The notes under the pieces were generated by a model, which did no database searches, was not told the origin of the DNA, and saw only the letters and a program-made list of their open reading frames with translations. A program made the translations under genes and the position numbers. From assembly GCF_900156155.1 (NCBI RefSeq), contig NZ_FTMD01000007.1, positions 202,952-266,951 of the forward strand: DNA of 64,000 bases, given 5' to 3'. Each line of letters starts with the position of its first letter. The first letter of the stretch is position 1. This document shows, piece after piece, positions 16,986 to 28,694 of this stretch. Source of the stretch: Aromatoleum tolulyticum (GTDB taxonomy: Bacteria > Pseudomonadota > Gammaproteobacteria > Burkholderiales > Rhodocyclaceae).

Positions 16986-17678
16986 ATGCTCAAAGTCGAC
17001 AATCTGAACCAATACTATGGGGGCAGCCACATCCTGCGCGGCCTCTCTTTCGACGTGCCGCTCGGCAAGGTCACGACGCTGCTTGGACGAAACGGTGTGG
17101 GCAAGACCACGCTCCTGAAGACGCTGATGGGACTGGTGCCCGCTGCCAGCGGCAAGGTTACGTTTGGCGGCGCGGACATCACCCGCGCGCCCTCGCACGC
17201 TCGCGTGCACGCCGGTATCGGCTTCGTGCCGCAGGGGCGCGAGATCTTTCCGCGCCTCTCCGTCGAGGAAAACCTCCTCATGGGCCTCGCCACGCGTCCG
17301 CGCGGCACCGAATTGCCTGCGCGCATCTTCGACATGTTCCCGGTGCTGCGCCAGATGCTCGGGCGGCGTGGCGGCGACCTCTCCGGCGGGCAGCAACAGC
17401 AGCTCGCGATCGGCCGTGCGCTCGCCTTCGGGCCGCGACTGCTGATCCTCGACGAGCCCACCGAAGGCATCCAGCCCTCGATCATCAAGGACATCGAACG
17501 TGCCATCCGCAGCCTCGCCGAAACCGGCGAGATGGCGATTCTGCTCGTCGAACAGTATTACGACTTCGCCCGTTCGCTCGCCGACCAATACCTCGTGATG
17601 GAACGCGGCGAGATCGTGATGCGCGGGGAGGGTGCCAACATGGACGCGGACGGCGTGCGCGAGGCGCTGTCGGTATAG
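16986..17678 (+). CDS. urtE: urea ABC transporter ATP-binding protein UrtE
   Basis: 230 residues, LivF-type ABC ATPase: Walker A GRNGVGKTTLLKTLMG, Q-loop FVPQGREIFP, signature DLSGGQQQQLAIGRAL, Walker B LLILDEPTEGIQP and switch region ILLVEQYYDF. Second ATPase of the urea importer. An AAAGG ribosome site sits before the ATG. It ends the urt cluster; the next gene is on the other strand about 70 bases away, and I see no clear intrinsic terminator in that gap. Confidence 0.93.
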   Translation: MLKVDNLNQYYGGSHILRGLSFDVPLGKVTTLLGRNGVGKTTLLKTLMGLVPAASGKVTFGGADITRAPSHARVHAGIGFVPQGREIFPRLSVEENLLMGLATRPRGTELPARIFDMFPVLRQMLGRRGGDLSGGQQQQLAIGRALAFGPRLLILDEPTEGIQPSIIKDIERAIRSLAETGEMAILLVEQYYDFARSLADQYLVMERGEIVMRGEGANMDADGVREALSV

Positions 17679-17749
17679 GACCGGGATTCAGTCCCTTCCG
17701 GACCCGATCGCCCCCGGCAGTTCGATCCGGCGCCGGACCGTCGAGCCCG

Positions 17750-18667
17750 TCAGCCCCGTCCGGTCGTGAACGGTTGCGGGCGTGCGTCAGGGGCGCCAGT
17801 GCCGCTGCGCTCGTACTCCGCAATGACCTGCGCCCCCAGCAGCAACAGGGTCGCCGCAACCTCCAGGCTCAACAGAACTGCGATCGCCGTCGTCAGGGAA
17901 CCGTAGACGGTGCTGATCTGCGACAGCGTGGCGAAATACCACACCAGCACATGGCGCGAAAGCTCCCACAGCAGCGCCGCGGTGACCGCACCGAGCAGGG
18001 CGTGTTGCAGCGACAGCCGACCCACCGGCATCACGAGGTAGACGGAAGTCAGCATGAAGATTTCGCCCGCGAAACCGAGCAGATAGAGCAGCACGCCGGA
18101 CACGCCGCCGAGCGACCAGCTGTGCCCGAGGAACTCCACCTGTTCCTGGCCCATGGCCTGCAAGCTTCCCGCCACCAGCGTCGCCAACAGCAGGCCGAAC
18201 GCGAGGAACAGGATGTAGACATAGGGCATCACGGCCGAGACGAGGAAGTGGCGCCGCCTGATCGCCACCCGGTGGTGGAAGATCACCGACATCGCGTTCT
18301 CCAGCACGGTGAACGCCAATGAGCTGAAGAACAGCATGGTGGCCAGCAACACCCAGCCGATGACTTCGCGGTGCGCCAGGAAATTCGCCAATTCCGCCAC
18401 GATCGCATGGGACTGGCCCGGCAGCAGCCATTCGAGGTATCGCCCGAGGGTCTGCAGCAACTCGTTCTCGCTGATGACGTGTGACAGCCCGATCACGGTG
18501 AGGATGAGCAGCGGCACGGTCGATAGCAGCGCGTAATAGGCGATCGCGCCGGCCAGCAGCAGGCCCTGGTTGGCGCGGAACGCCTTCAGCGTCCGGAGCG
18601 CGAATGCACCCGGATGCTTGAGGACTTCTGTGGCGTGGTCGGTCAGCATGGCTGCGGAGGCGCGCAC
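17750..18667 (-). CDS. YihY/BrkB family inner membrane protein
   Basis: 305 residues with six predicted membrane segments and the family hallmarks [27 protein letters not shown] near the N-terminus and [26 protein letters not shown] near the C-terminus. YihY/BrkB proteins (old UPF0761) were once mislabelled ribonuclease BN; the function is not settled. A GC-rich hydrophilic tail ends the protein. It is the only minus-strand gene between the urea importer and urease genes and faces the urtE end convergently, so it is probably unrelated to urea use. Confidence 0.85.
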   Translation of the reverse strand: MRASAAMLTDHATEVLKHPGAFALRTLKAFRANQGLLLAGAIAYYALLSTVPLLILTVIGLSHVISENELLQTLGRYLEWLLPGQSHAIVAELANFLAHREVIGWVLLATMLFFSSLAFTVLENAMSVIFHHRVAIRRRHFLVSAVMPYVYILFLAFGLLLATLVAGSLQAMGQEQVEFLGHSWSLGGVSGVLLYLLGFAGEIFMLTSVYLVMPVGRLSLQHALLGAVTAALLWELSRHVLVWYFATLSQISTVYGSLTTAIAVLLSLEVAATLLLLGAQVIAEYERSGTGAPDARPQPFTTGRG

Positions 18668-18840
18668 AAGTTGTCGGAAGGTGGCGTCAGACTACACCCG
18701 CACCCGCGCCATGCACCATTGCGCAGCGGGCGGACCCGGATCGGATGCGCGGATTCGCGCGGCGATCGACAACCGTTCAGCAGATGCTTTAGCGAAGCCC
18801 GAAAGACGACGATTCGGGTCATCCGAAAAATTTCCCGTGT

Positions 18841-18854
18841 GTTCGGTAACGAAC
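18841..18854. promoter_or_regulatory. palindrome upstream of the alternative oxidase gene
   Basis: GTTCGGTAACGAAC is a perfect 5-bp inverted repeat with a 4-base centre, 77 bases before the oxidase ATG, in the divergent region shared with the YihY-family gene. A regulator site is possible; I cannot name the protein. Confidence 0.3.
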
Positions 18855-18931
18855 GGATGCGCGCCGCAATATCAGTCAGATTGCACGAAGCAAGGACGAG
18901 CATTGCGTTAGTTCACGACCCTTGGCAGCTT

Positions 18932-19546
18932 ATGTCAGATACTCCCCCGCTGGAGCGGCACCACGTTCCGCGCGATTTCTCGGACCGCTTTGCGCTCGCC
19001 TTCACCAAGGCGATGCGCTTCTTCGCCGACACGGTCTTCGCCCGTCGCTACGGCCATCGTGCGGTGGTGCTGGAAACGGTTGCGGCCGTGCCCGGCATGG
19101 TGGGCGGCGCGCTGCAGCACCTGCGCGCGCTGCGCCGGATCGAAGGCGACCGCGGCTGGATCCGCACGCTCCTCGACGAAGCGGACAACGAACGCATTCA
19201 CCTGATGACCTTCATTCACGTCGCACAGCCGACGCGGCTCGAACGTGCGCTTATCGTGATCGCGCAGGGCGTTTTCTTCAACTTGTACTTCCTGCTGTAC
19301 CTGATCTCGCCCCGCACCGCGCATCGCGTCGTCGGGTACTTCGAGGAGGAGGCGGTGTACAGCTACACCGAGTATCTGGCCGGTGTGGACAACGGCACCT
19401 ACGCCAACATCCCGGCGCCGAAGATCGCGATCGATTACTGGCATCTCGCCGAGGACGCGCGCCTGCGCGAGGTCATCGTCGCGGTGCGTGCGGATGAACT
19501 CCATCACCGCGACGTCAATCACGCGTTTGCCGACGAGTTGAGCTGA
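18932..19546 (+). CDS. alternative (cyanide-insensitive) ubiquinol oxidase
   Basis: About 204 residues, a di-iron carboxylate quinol oxidase. All metal-ligand motifs of the AOX family are visible in order: the first Glu in [10 protein letters not shown], the pair in [11 protein letters not shown], the pair in [15 protein letters not shown], and the last Glu and His in [13 protein letters not shown]. The enzyme oxidises ubiquinol and reduces O2 to water at the inner membrane without pumping protons. The ATG at 18932 was chosen to give the usual bacterial length; the frame is open upstream to 18614. The gene lies alone between yihY (opposite strand) and ureD. Bacterial AOX genes are sporadic and sometimes induced by nitric oxide. 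Confidence 0.88.
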   Translation: MSDTPPLERHHVPRDFSDRFALAFTKAMRFFADTVFARRYGHRAVVLETVAAVPGMVGGALQHLRALRRIEGDRGWIRTLLDEADNERIHLMTFIHVAQPTRLERALIVIAQGVFFNLYFLLYLISPRTAHRVVGYFEEEAVYSYTEYLAGVDNGTYANIPAPKIAIDYWHLAEDARLREVIVAVRADELHHRDVNHAFADELS

Positions 19547-19631
19547 ACCTAAACGGTGCCGGCATGCGGGGCGGACGACCGGCACGTGGCGGGGATCTCC
19601 GATCGCTTGCGCCTGGCCTGAGGATTGCTAC

Positions 19632-20519
19632 ATGACGTGCATGAATGCCGTCGTCGAAGCCCTTGCCGGCCTTGAGCCCACGTTTTCGCCGCCGCCGGGC
19701 GCATCCGGATGGTGCGCCGAGCTCGGGCTCGAGTTCGCACGCCGGGGTGCCCGCACTGTTCTCGTGCGTCGGCACCATGTTGGGCCGTTGCGCGTGCAGA
19801 AGGCGCTGTACCCGGAAGGCGAGGGCGTGTGCCACGGCATCGTGCTGCATCCGCCGGCCGGCATCGCCGGGGGCGACTCGCTGGCGATCGACATCAAGGT
19901 GGATGCGGGGGCGCACGCCTTGCTGACGACGCCGGGTGCCGGCAAGTGGTATCGCAGCGCCGGGCCGTCCGCAGGGATGACGCAGCGCATCGCGGTGGCC
20001 GACGGTGCCGTGTGCGAGTGGTTGCCGCAGGAGAGCATCGTCTTCGATGGCGCTTTGGGTACGCTCGGCACGGAAGTGGCGTTGCACGGCGATGCGCGCT
20101 TCATCGGTGCCGAGATGCTGTGTTTCGGCCGTACCGGCGCGGGTGAGCGTTTCACCCGCGGCGAACTGGCGCTGCATACGCGCATCTGCCGCGACGGGCG
20201 CCCTGTGTGGCTGGAGCGCGGGCGGATCGGTGGTGGCAGCGCGCTGCTGGATTCGCCGGTGGGGCTGGCGGGCCAGCCTGTCGTGGGCACTTTTCTGGTG
20301 GCGGCGCCGGCCTGCGACGCGGCTTTGCGCGATGTCTGCCGTGACATCGGGCCGAGCGCGGGCGAGGGCGCGGTGACCTTGTTGCCGGGGTTGTTGGTGG
20401 CGCGTTATCTCGGTCCGGCGTGCGAACCGGGGCGGCAGTGGTTCACGCGGCTGTGGGGCGCGGTTCGGCCGGTGGTTGCGGGCTTGCCGATGTGCGTGCC
20501 GCGCATCTGGAACACCTGA
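19632..20519 (+). CDS. ureD: urease accessory protein UreD
   Basis: 295 residues with the UreD/UreH signatures [43 protein letters not shown] and [12 protein letters not shown]. UreD binds apo-urease and, with UreF and UreG, guides nickel into the active site. It is the first gene of the ureDABCEFG cluster, in the order common in beta- and gammaproteobacteria. The assigned start has two Met codons (residues 1 and 4) and either is possible. It ends 28 bases before ureA. Confidence 0.92.
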   Translation: MTCMNAVVEALAGLEPTFSPPPGASGWCAELGLEFARRGARTVLVRRHHVGPLRVQKALYPEGEGVCHGIVLHPPAGIAGGDSLAIDIKVDAGAHALLTTPGAGKWYRSAGPSAGMTQRIAVADGAVCEWLPQESIVFDGALGTLGTEVALHGDARFIGAEMLCFGRTGAGERFTRGELALHTRICRDGRPVWLERGRIGGGSALLDSPVGLAGQPVVGTFLVAAPACDAALRDVCRDIGPSAGEGAVTLLPGLLVARYLGPACEPGRQWFTRLWGAVRPVVAGLPMCVPRIWNT

Positions 20520-20547
20520 GGGAATACCTGAACGAGGACAAGAACAA

Positions 20548-20850
20548 ATGGAACTGACCCCACGCGAGAAGGACAAGCTGTTGCTGTTCACCGCCGGCCT
20601 GCTCGCCGAGCGGCGGCGTGCGCGCGGCCTGAAGCTGAATTACCCCGAAGCGGTCGCGCTGATCTCGTGCGCGATCCTCGAAGGTGCGCGCGACGGGCGC
20701 ACGGTGGCCGAGCTGATGAGCGAGGGCACGACGATCCTCGCGCGCGATGAGGTGATGGAAGGGGTGCCGGAGATGATTCCGGAGATCCAGGTCGAGGCGA
20801 CTTTTCCGGATGGCACGAAGCTGGTGACCGTGCATAACCCGATCGTGTGA
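20548..20850 (+). CDS. ureA: urease gamma subunit UreA
   Basis: 100 residues, full family length, beginning [20 protein letters not shown] and containing [21 protein letters not shown] and [20 protein letters not shown]. Smallest structural subunit of the nickel enzyme that hydrolyses urea to ammonia and carbamate. The frame is open upstream, but the family start and an adjacent AGGA-containing stretch fix the ATG at 20548. A 205-base gap holding an R1 repeat separates it from ureB, which is unusual because these genes are normally adjacent. Confidence 0.95.
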   Translation: MELTPREKDKLLLFTAGLLAERRRARGLKLNYPEAVALISCAILEGARDGRTVAELMSEGTTILARDEVMEGVPEMIPEIQVEATFPDGTKLVTVHNPIV

Positions 20851-20894
20851 GGGAAAGGGCCGTGCAACCTTCGGTGATGACTGCCCGCGCTCGT

Positions 20895-20995
20895 CCTGCC
20901 GGGTATTTGCTCCGCTGGCTGCGGAACTCGCGCAGCGGCGCGCTTCCGCGCCTGCGCTCAGACAGTCCTCGCCTGCTCCGCAAACACCCGACAGG
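20895..20995. repeat. R1 repeat, copy d, inverted (ureA-ureB gap)
   Basis: About 101 bases from CCTGCCGGGTATTTGC to GCAAACACCCGACAGG (terminal inverted repeats, 14 of 16 paired) with the shared core CAGACAGTCCTCG in reverse orientation. It sits inside the urease structural operon between two subunits that are needed in equal amounts. Confidence 0.8.
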
Positions 20996-21055
20996 CCGAC
21001 CGCTACGCCGTGCCGTTGCCGGCGTGAGGCGAATCGGACATTTGGAGAAAGATAG

Positions 21056-21360
21056 ATGATTCCCGGTGAAACCCTCGTCGCCGACGGCGAGATCGAACTC
21101 AACGCCGGACGCGCGACGCTGACGCTGGCGGTGACCAACACGGGCGACCGGCCGATCCAGGTCGGTTCGCACTACCACTTCGCCGAGACCAATGCGGCAC
21201 TCGACTTCGACCGTGCAGCGGCGCGCGGCTTCCGGCTCAACATCGCCGCCGGCACGGCGGTGCGCTTCGAGCCGGGGCAGTCGCGCACCGTCGAACTCGT
21301 CGCGCTGGCGGGCGAGCGCAAGGTGTATGGCTTCAATGGCGACGTGATGGGGGCGCTGTG

Positions 21361-21361
<1 letters not shown>
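21056..21361 (+). CDS. ureB: urease beta subunit UreB
   Basis: 101 residues, standard length, with [37 protein letters not shown] and [17 protein letters not shown]. Structural subunit of urease. A GGAGA ribosome site precedes the ATG. The TGA stop overlaps the ureC ATG (21361), so the two are translationally coupled. Confidence 0.95.
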
Positions 21362-23076
<1,715 letters not shown>

Positions 23077-23088
23077 GAGATTCCAGCG

Positions 23089-23631
23089 ATGGCTGAAAGC
23101 GATTCCGTGACTCCCGCCACCGCCGGCGCGGTGCGTCCGATGCTGCTGCTCGAGGCGCTGTACGATGGCCCCGAGGCCGCGAGCGAGCGGCTGGAGCTCG
23201 ATTTTTCCTACCGCACCAAGAGCCGTCTGCGCGCGAGGCTGGTGTCGGGCGAGGAGGTCGGGCTGTTCCTGCCGCGCGGCACGATCCTGCGCGGCGGGCA
23301 GAAGCTCACTGGGCGGGACGGTCGCATCGTCGAGGTCGTCGCGGCGCCCGAAGACCTGCTGGAAGCGCGATGCGCGAATCCGTCGGCGCTCGCGCGTGCG
23401 GCCTACCACCTCGGCAATCGCCACGTCGCGGTCGAGGTCGGTGCCGACGCGGCGGGAGACTGGCTGCGCATCCAGGCCGATCACGTGCTCGAAGGCATGC
23501 TGGTTGGGCTCGGCGCGACGGTCACCGCGCTGCGTGCGCCATTCGAACCCGAGGCGGGGGCCTACGCGCATGGGCACCAGCATCCGGGGGACGGCAGCGG
23601 GGCGCGCATCCACATGATGGGCGGTCGCTGA
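23089..23631 (+). CDS. ureE: urease accessory nickel metallochaperone UreE
   Basis: 180 residues. The N-terminal peptide-binding domain ([21 protein letters not shown]) and the metal-binding domain with [34 protein letters not shown] are clear. The C-terminal tail carries a short histidine cluster ([21 protein letters not shown]) that probably binds nickel, shorter than the His-rich tails of some UreE proteins. It starts 12 bases after ureC. An R2 repeat separates it from ureF. Confidence 0.92.
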   Translation: MAESDSVTPATAGAVRPMLLLEALYDGPEAASERLELDFSYRTKSRLRARLVSGEEVGLFLPRGTILRGGQKLTGRDGRIVEVVAAPEDLLEARCANPSALARAAYHLGNRHVAVEVGADAAGDWLRIQADHVLEGMLVGLGATVTALRAPFEPEAGAYAHGHQHPGDGSGARIHMMGGR

Positions 23632-23657
23632 TGATGTTCGAGCGGCCTTCGGCGACT

Positions 23658-23766
23658 GGATTGGCGGGATACGCTGCGCTCCTCCCGCCCTACGGGGTCC
23701 GTGCTTCAGCTGCGCGTGTCGTTGGCACGGAACGCAGGGCGGGAGGAGCCGAAGGCGTTCTCCGCC
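23658..23766. repeat. R2 repeat, copy b (ureE-ureF gap)
   Basis: Arms are in the reverse order compared with the other copies: GGCGGGATACGCTGCGCTCC and CTCCCGCCCTACG come first, then after about 35 bases CGCAGGGCGGGAGGAGCCGAAGG. It fills most of the 157 bases between ureE and ureF. Confidence 0.65.
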
Positions 23767-23788
23767 ACGCGGCCTTCGGGAGGCCGCG

Positions 23789-24465
23789 ATGCTGCCGCTG
23801 ATCCGCCTGCTGCAGCTCGCCAGTCCGGCCTTGCCGGTCGGCGCCTACACCTACTCGCAGGGGCTGGAGTGGGCGGTCGAGTCGGGTGCGGTGCGTGACG
23901 AGGCGTCGGCCGGGCGCTGGATCGGCGATCTGCTCGAATGGAATCTCGCGCGCTTCGAGGCGCCGCTGCTCGCGCAACTGATGCGCGTCTGGGCGGACGG
24001 CGACGATGCGCAGGTCGCAGCGCTCAACGCCGATTTCCTCGCCAGCCGCGAGACCGGGGAGCTGCGCGCCGAGACGGTCCAGATGGGCTATTCGCTGGTG
24101 CGCCTGCTCACGGACCTCGACGCCTTCGCCGCGCGGCCCGGCTGGCGGGTGCGGCTGCGCGCGCTCGATACGCCGTCTTTTCCCGCAGCCTGGGCGGCGG
24201 CGGCCTCCGCGTGGGCAATCCCGGTCGACATGGCGCTGCCCGCCTACCTGTGGGCGTGGTTGGAGAACCAGGTCATGGCCGCGGTGAAGGCCGTGCCGTT
24301 GGGCCAGTCCGCCGGCCAGCGCCTGCTCGCGACGCTCGGGGCGTGCATCCCGGAACTTGCCGCGCAGGCCGCGCGGCTTCGCGCAGATCAATGGAGCAAC
24401 TTCACTCCCGGCCTCGCGCTCGCGAGCAGTCGGCACGAAACCCAATATACGAGGCTCTTCAGATC

Positions 24466-24469
<4 letters not shown>
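23789..24469 (+). CDS. ureF: urease accessory protein UreF
   Basis: 226 residues, all-helical UreF family: [27 protein letters not shown] at the N-terminus, [16 protein letters not shown] in the middle, and [14 protein letters not shown]. It acts with UreD and UreG as a gatekeeper in nickel loading of urease. The stop overlaps the ureG ATG. The start is the first ATG after the R2 repeat and gives the expected family N-terminus. Confidence 0.92.
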
Positions 24470-25104
<635 letters not shown>

Positions 25105-25202
25105 TCACGCCGGCGCCGCCGCGTCTGCAACCGTGGGCTCCTACCTTGTTTCGACCTTCGCCGATCCAGTAACCTCCCATAACGCATTCCACGGATATCG
25201 CC

Positions 25203-25445
25203 ATGACATTACCCCGCATCGCTGCCGCCCTGGCTTTCACGCTCGTCGCCGGCCCGGCGCTGGCGCACGGCGATCACGGCCTCGTGCCGGGCCTCGCGCA
25301 CATGTTCTCGTCCGGCGTCGAGCACCTGCCGGCGGCCCTCGTCGCACTGGTCAGCGCCTTCTTCGCCGTCCGCTCGAGCGGAGCGCTGCGCTGGACGCTG
25401 GGCGGCGTTGCGGCGGCGGCGGGCGCGCTGACTTTCGCGCTGTAG
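25203..25445 (+). CDS. 80-residue exported membrane peptide resembling the N-terminus of HupE/UreJ, copy 1
   Basis: 80 residues: a signal peptide ending GPALA, then HGDHGLVPGLAHMFSSG, EHLPAALVALVSAFFAV and a C-terminal hydrophobic helix. The His pattern (HGDHG, H, EHL) recalls the N-terminal metal-binding part of HupE/UreJ nickel permeases, which often follow urease genes, but the remaining permease segments are absent. A near-identical paralogue is encoded at 35997, and both have a shared upstream stretch (TTGTTTCGACC then GATCCAGTAACC). The function is unknown; nickel or another metal is a guess from position and His content. Confidence 0.65.
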   Translation: MTLPRIAAALAFTLVAGPALAHGDHGLVPGLAHMFSSGVEHLPAALVALVSAFFAVRSSGALRWTLGGVAAAAGALTFAL

Positions 25446-25594
25446 GCGCGCACGGCGTTCGCTCCGCGCTTTGAACGCGGACTGCGTTCGGCTCCGTGCG
25501 CAGAAAGCAGACTGAAAGCGAGTTCGTGTCGAATGCGTTGCACCCGGCCACGCAGGTGTGGCCGAGGGCGAATGAGCGCAACCGGAGGAGCACA

Positions 25595-26638
25595 ATGCAC
25601 AAGAAAATCATCGCCGCGGCCATCGCGGCGGCCGTCGCCATGCCGTTCGCGGCGCTGGCGCAGTCCAACGTCACGATCTACGGGCTGCTGGATCTCAACC
25701 TCGCGCGCGAAACGGCGGGCGACAAGGAACGCACCGGCGTCGATCACGGCGAACTGAACGGCTCGCGCCTGGGATTCAAGGGCAGCGAGGCGCTCGGCGG
25801 CGACCTGAAGGCGATCTTCACCATCGAAAGCGGCTTCGACCCCTCGACCGGCACCGCGGAGCAGGGCGGCCGGCTGTTCGGGCGCCAGTCCTTCGTCGGC
25901 CTCGAAAGCGCCAGCTGGGGCCGCCTCACGCTCGGCCGCCAGTACTCGCCGGCCTTCGTCGCCCTCGACCCCTTCGACGCCACCGGCTCGGCCGACCGCA
26001 GCGTCGGCCTGCTGACGCGCAAGACGGGCGGCATCAAGCCGGCCTACGAGACGCGCTTCGACAACATGGTGAAGTACCGTTCACCGACGTTTGCCGGCCT
26101 CGAGTTCGATCTCGGGTACTGGCTGGGGGAGAAGAGCGGCAACGGCGACGCGCTCAAGGAAGGCAACGGCCACGGCATCACCGCGCTGTACAAGAACGGC
26201 GCGCTGGCGGCCTCGCTGACGACGCAGAGCGTGTATCGCAACGCCACCGGCGGCCGCGTGCGCACGACCGGCGGCGGCCTCGCCTACGACTTCGGCGTCG
26301 TGAAGCCCTACCTCGCCTACACCCAGGACAGGGAAAGCGGTTCGGTCGGCAGCGGCAAGGCGCGCACCTTCGACGTCGGCGCCGAGATCCGCGTCACCGC
26401 CAGCGACACGATCGCGCTGAGCTACGCCAAGCGCGACGAGCGCAACGACGCCGCGGCCGAGGACGCGCAGGGCTGGTCGGCGTACTACATGCACGACCTG
26501 TCCAAGCGCACGACGCTGTATGCCGCGTATTCGCAGCTCAGCAACAAGGACGACGCCAACTACGCGCTCGGCAACCTCACGCCCGATGCCGGCGACGATC
26601 CGCGCGTCGTGATGGCGGGCATCCGTCACCGCTTCTGA
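25595..26638 (+). CDS. Gram-negative porin (Burkholderia/Neisseria type)
   Basis: 347 residues: signal peptide (IIAAAIAAAVAMPFAALAQ), then SNVTIYGLLDLNLARE, the canonical start of betaproteobacterial trimeric porins, an L3-like region with GRLFGRQSFVGLESASWG, and a C-terminal phenylalanine (GIRHRF) required for outer membrane assembly. It forms a 16-stranded channel for small solutes. The start is set by the signal peptide; the frame is open upstream. It is followed by a good intrinsic terminator. The position after the urease genes does not prove a role in urea entry. Confidence 0.92.
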   Translation: MHKKIIAAAIAAAVAMPFAALAQSNVTIYGLLDLNLARETAGDKERTGVDHGELNGSRLGFKGSEALGGDLKAIFTIESGFDPSTGTAEQGGRLFGRQSFVGLESASWGRLTLGRQYSPAFVALDPFDATGSADRSVGLLTRKTGGIKPAYETRFDNMVKYRSPTFAGLEFDLGYWLGEKSGNGDALKEGNGHGITALYKNGALAASLTTQSVYRNATGGRVRTTGGGLAYDFGVVKPYLAYTQDRESGSVGSGKARTFDVGAEIRVTASDTIALSYAKRDERNDAAAEDAQGWSAYYMHDLSKRTTLYAAYSQLSNKDDANYALGNLTPDAGDDPRVVMAGIRHRF

Positions 26639-26684
26639 GGCCCACGCCCCTTCTCCTCTTCGCGCGTGCCCCGCGCGTTCCTTT

Positions 26685-26719
26685 CCCCGGCGCAGCGACT
26701 CCCGGCGCCGGGGGCTTTT
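26685..26719 (+). terminator. intrinsic terminator after the porin gene
   Basis: Stem CCCCGGCG / CGCCGGGG with a 13-base loop, followed by GCTTTTCGTTT. It lies 46 bases after the porin stop and before the end of the convergent substrate-binding gene. Confidence 0.65.
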
Positions 26720-26801
26720 CGTTTCGACGTCCCCCGGGACCGCTACCGCGAGCGGGCTCGTCATGCAGGTGAAGATGCGAAGAACCGGGTTCAGCCGGGA
26801 A

Positions 26802-27893
26802 TCAGGGCGCGGGGAACAGCGTGTGGTGCCACTTGCGCAGGAAGTCGCGGCGCTTGACCTGATCGAGGTAGGTCATCAGGCCGGGCCCGATCGGGATCGG
26901 ACGGAAGGCGCCGCCGAGCTGGCGGCGCAGCTCGGCGGCCGCGGCGTCGTCGGGCACGTCGTCGCGCACGGCGAAGAAGCCGGGGCTCTGTGCGAGCAGC
27001 TGCTGCCCCTCGCGCGACAGCAGGTGGTCCAGCCACAGGCGCGCGGCGTTCGGATGGCGCGCGCCGCGCGAGATGAAGGCGATGCGGCTCAGCACCAGCG
27101 TGTAGTCGCGCGGCAGCACGACGCCGATCGCGGGGTCCTCGTGGGCGCGCAGCAGCGCGTAGGAGCCGAGCACGTTGTAGCCGATCAGGGCCTCGCCGGA
27201 GGCGATGCGGTCGAGCATGCCGGTGGTCGAGGCGAGGGTGGCGGTGCCGGTGCGGCCGAAGGCCTGGGCGAGCTTCCAGAACACGACCGGGTTCGCGAGC
27301 ACGTCCTGGGTGTGCAGCATGAAGCCGAGGCCGGACGTCGACGGTTCGTAGGTCGCCAGCTTGCCGCGGAAACGCTCCGGTTGCTGGGCGAGCAGGCGCA
27401 GCAGCTCGGCATGCGTCGTGGGCACGTCGGCGGGGTCGAGCAGCTTGCGGTTGTAGGCGATCGCGACGGGCTCGAAGGTCGTGCCGAAGGCCTCGTTCTT
27501 CCACACCGCCCAGTCCGGCAGCGCGGCCGTCTCGGCGGAGCGCCAGGGCTGGGCGTAGCCGTCGTTGACGAGCTTCACCTGCATGTCCATTGCCGAGCTC
27601 CACACGATGTCGGCCTGTTCGCCGCGCGCGGCCTCGGCGACGAAGCGCCGGTACAGCTCGCCGCTGTTGAGGTCCTCGTAGTGCACGCGCACGCCGGGGT
27701 AGCGCTGCTCGAAGTCGCGGATCAGCGGGCGCGCGATGCGCTCGTCGGTCGCGGCATGGACGATCACCTGGCCCTCGCGGATCGCCGCCGCGTACAGCGC
27801 ATCGTCGCGCTCCGCGCGGGCACCCGTGGCCGTCAGCACGCACGCGCACGCGAGCGCGACGGGGCGGAGCAGGCGGGGCAGGAATGTGCTCAA
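26802..27893 (-). CDS. ABC transporter extracellular substrate-binding protein (iron(III)/2-aminoethylphosphonate type)
   Basis: About 363 residues. A signal peptide (LLRPVALACACVLTATGARA) precedes a type II periplasmic-binding fold: GQVIVHAATDERIARPLIRDF, QADIVWSSAMDMQ, STSGLGFMLHTQDVL, GEALIGYNVLGSYAL and VLSRIAFISRGARHP. These match the FutA/PotD-like cluster. No permease or ATPase genes are adjacent, so the ligand is unknown. There is no ATG at the expected N-terminus; the TTG at 27893 has an AAGGA ribosome site seven bases upstream and fits best. It is divergent from tctD and carries the same 19-bp motif upstream as tctC, so TctD may control it and it may work as an orphan carboxylate sensor. 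Confidence 0.82.
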   Translation of the reverse strand: MSTFLPRLLRPVALACACVLTATGARAERDDALYAAAIREGQVIVHAATDERIARPLIRDFEQRYPGVRVHYEDLNSGELYRRFVAEAARGEQADIVWSSAMDMQVKLVNDGYAQPWRSAETAALPDWAVWKNEAFGTTFEPVAIAYNRKLLDPADVPTTHAELLRLLAQQPERFRGKLATYEPSTSGLGFMLHTQDVLANPVVFWKLAQAFGRTGTATLASTTGMLDRIASGEALIGYNVLGSYALLRAHEDPAIGVVLPRDYTLVLSRIAFISRGARHPNAARLWLDHLLSREGQQLLAQSPGFFAVRDDVPDDAAAAELRRQLGGAFRPIPIGPGLMTYLDQVKRRDFLRKWHHTLFPAP

Positions 27894-27976
27894 GTCGGGG
27901 TCCTTGCGGCGGAATGCAGCGCTCCGCGGTGGTTTTGCACGCCGCGCTCGTTTGCGGCACGATGATCTTTCCAACA

Positions 27977-27995
27977 GCTTTCGAATCACTTTCAG
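27977..27995 (-). promoter_or_regulatory. candidate TctD operator upstream of the substrate-binding gene
   Basis: Read on the minus strand it is CTGAAAGTGATTCGAAAGC, a direct repeat GAAAG(Y) with 11-base period. It matches the motif at 30189-30207 at 17 of 19 positions, and both point toward the gene they precede. Direct repeats with about one helical turn spacing next to the -35 region are typical of OmpR-family regulators. Confidence 0.5.
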
Positions 27996-27998
27996 CCG

Positions 27999-28676
27999 AT
28001 GCGCCTGCTGCTCGTAGAGGATCATACCGAACTCGCGGAATGGGTTTCCAAGGCGCTGGTGCAGGCGGGCTACGCCGTCGACGTGATGCACCGCGGCGAC
28101 CACGCCGACCACGCGTTGCTCACCCAGCCCTACGACCTCGTCGTGCTCGATCTGTCGCTGCCCGGGCTGGACGGCCTGGAGGTGCTGCGCCGCCTGCGCG
28201 GGCGCGATGCGACCCGCACCACGCCGGTGATCATCCTCACCGCGCGCGGCGCGACCGAGGACCGCGTGAAGGGCCTCAACCTCGGCGCCGACGACTACCT
28301 GCCCAAGCCGTTCGAGCTCACCGAGCTGGAGGCGCGCATCAAGGCGCTGCTGCGCCGGGCGGGCAACCTCGTGCCGACGGTGAAGATCGGCCGGCTGGAG
28401 TTCGACCTCAACTCGCGCCTCGCGACGGTCGAGGGCAAGCCGCTGTCGCTGACGCCGCGCGAGCTCGCGGTGCTGGAGGCGCTGATCGCGCGCCAGGGCC
28501 GCCCGCTTGCGCGCGAGGCGCTGTTCGAGAAGGTGTTCAGCTTCGACGAGGAGGCGCGCCCGGAGGCGATCGAGATCTACGTGCACCGCCTGCGCAAGAA
28601 GCTGGAGGGCTCGGGCGCGGTCGTCACGACGCTGCGCGGGCTGGGCTACCTGATCGGCGAGGCGGGCGGTGACTGA
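27999..28676 (+). CDS. tctD: OmpR-family response regulator TctD
   Basis: 225 residues: receiver domain (VEDH, phospho-acceptor Asp51 in LVVLDLSLPG, Lys in YLPKPFEL) and a winged-helix DNA-binding domain ending EIYVHRLRKKLEGSGAVVTTLRGLGYLIG. It is most like TctD/QseB regulators that switch on tricarboxylate uptake. The next gene is its kinase, and tctC, tctB and tctA follow. The start lies three bases after one candidate operator copy, so the message would have a very short leader. Confidence 0.88.
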   Translation: MRLLLVEDHTELAEWVSKALVQAGYAVDVMHRGDHADHALLTQPYDLVVLDLSLPGLDGLEVLRRLRGRDATRTTPVIILTARGATEDRVKGLNLGADDYLPKPFELTELEARIKALLRRAGNLVPTVKIGRLEFDLNSRLATVEGKPLSLTPRELAVLEALIARQGRPLAREALFEKVFSFDEEARPEAIEIYVHRLRKKLEGSGAVVTTLRGLGYLIGEAGGD

Positions 28677-28694
28677 GGCTTGGCGCGGGCGGGC

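Noticed and set aside
14364..20995. R1 copies considered as a CRISPR-like or tandem array
   Set aside because: Copies are about 100 bases, dispersed over several kilobases, in both orientations and without spacers of uniform size; no cas genes are present.
25203..25445. Naming the small gene after ureG as ureJ or hupE
   Set aside because: Only the N-terminal His motif and one or two hydrophobic segments are present in 80 residues; a permease needs about 200.
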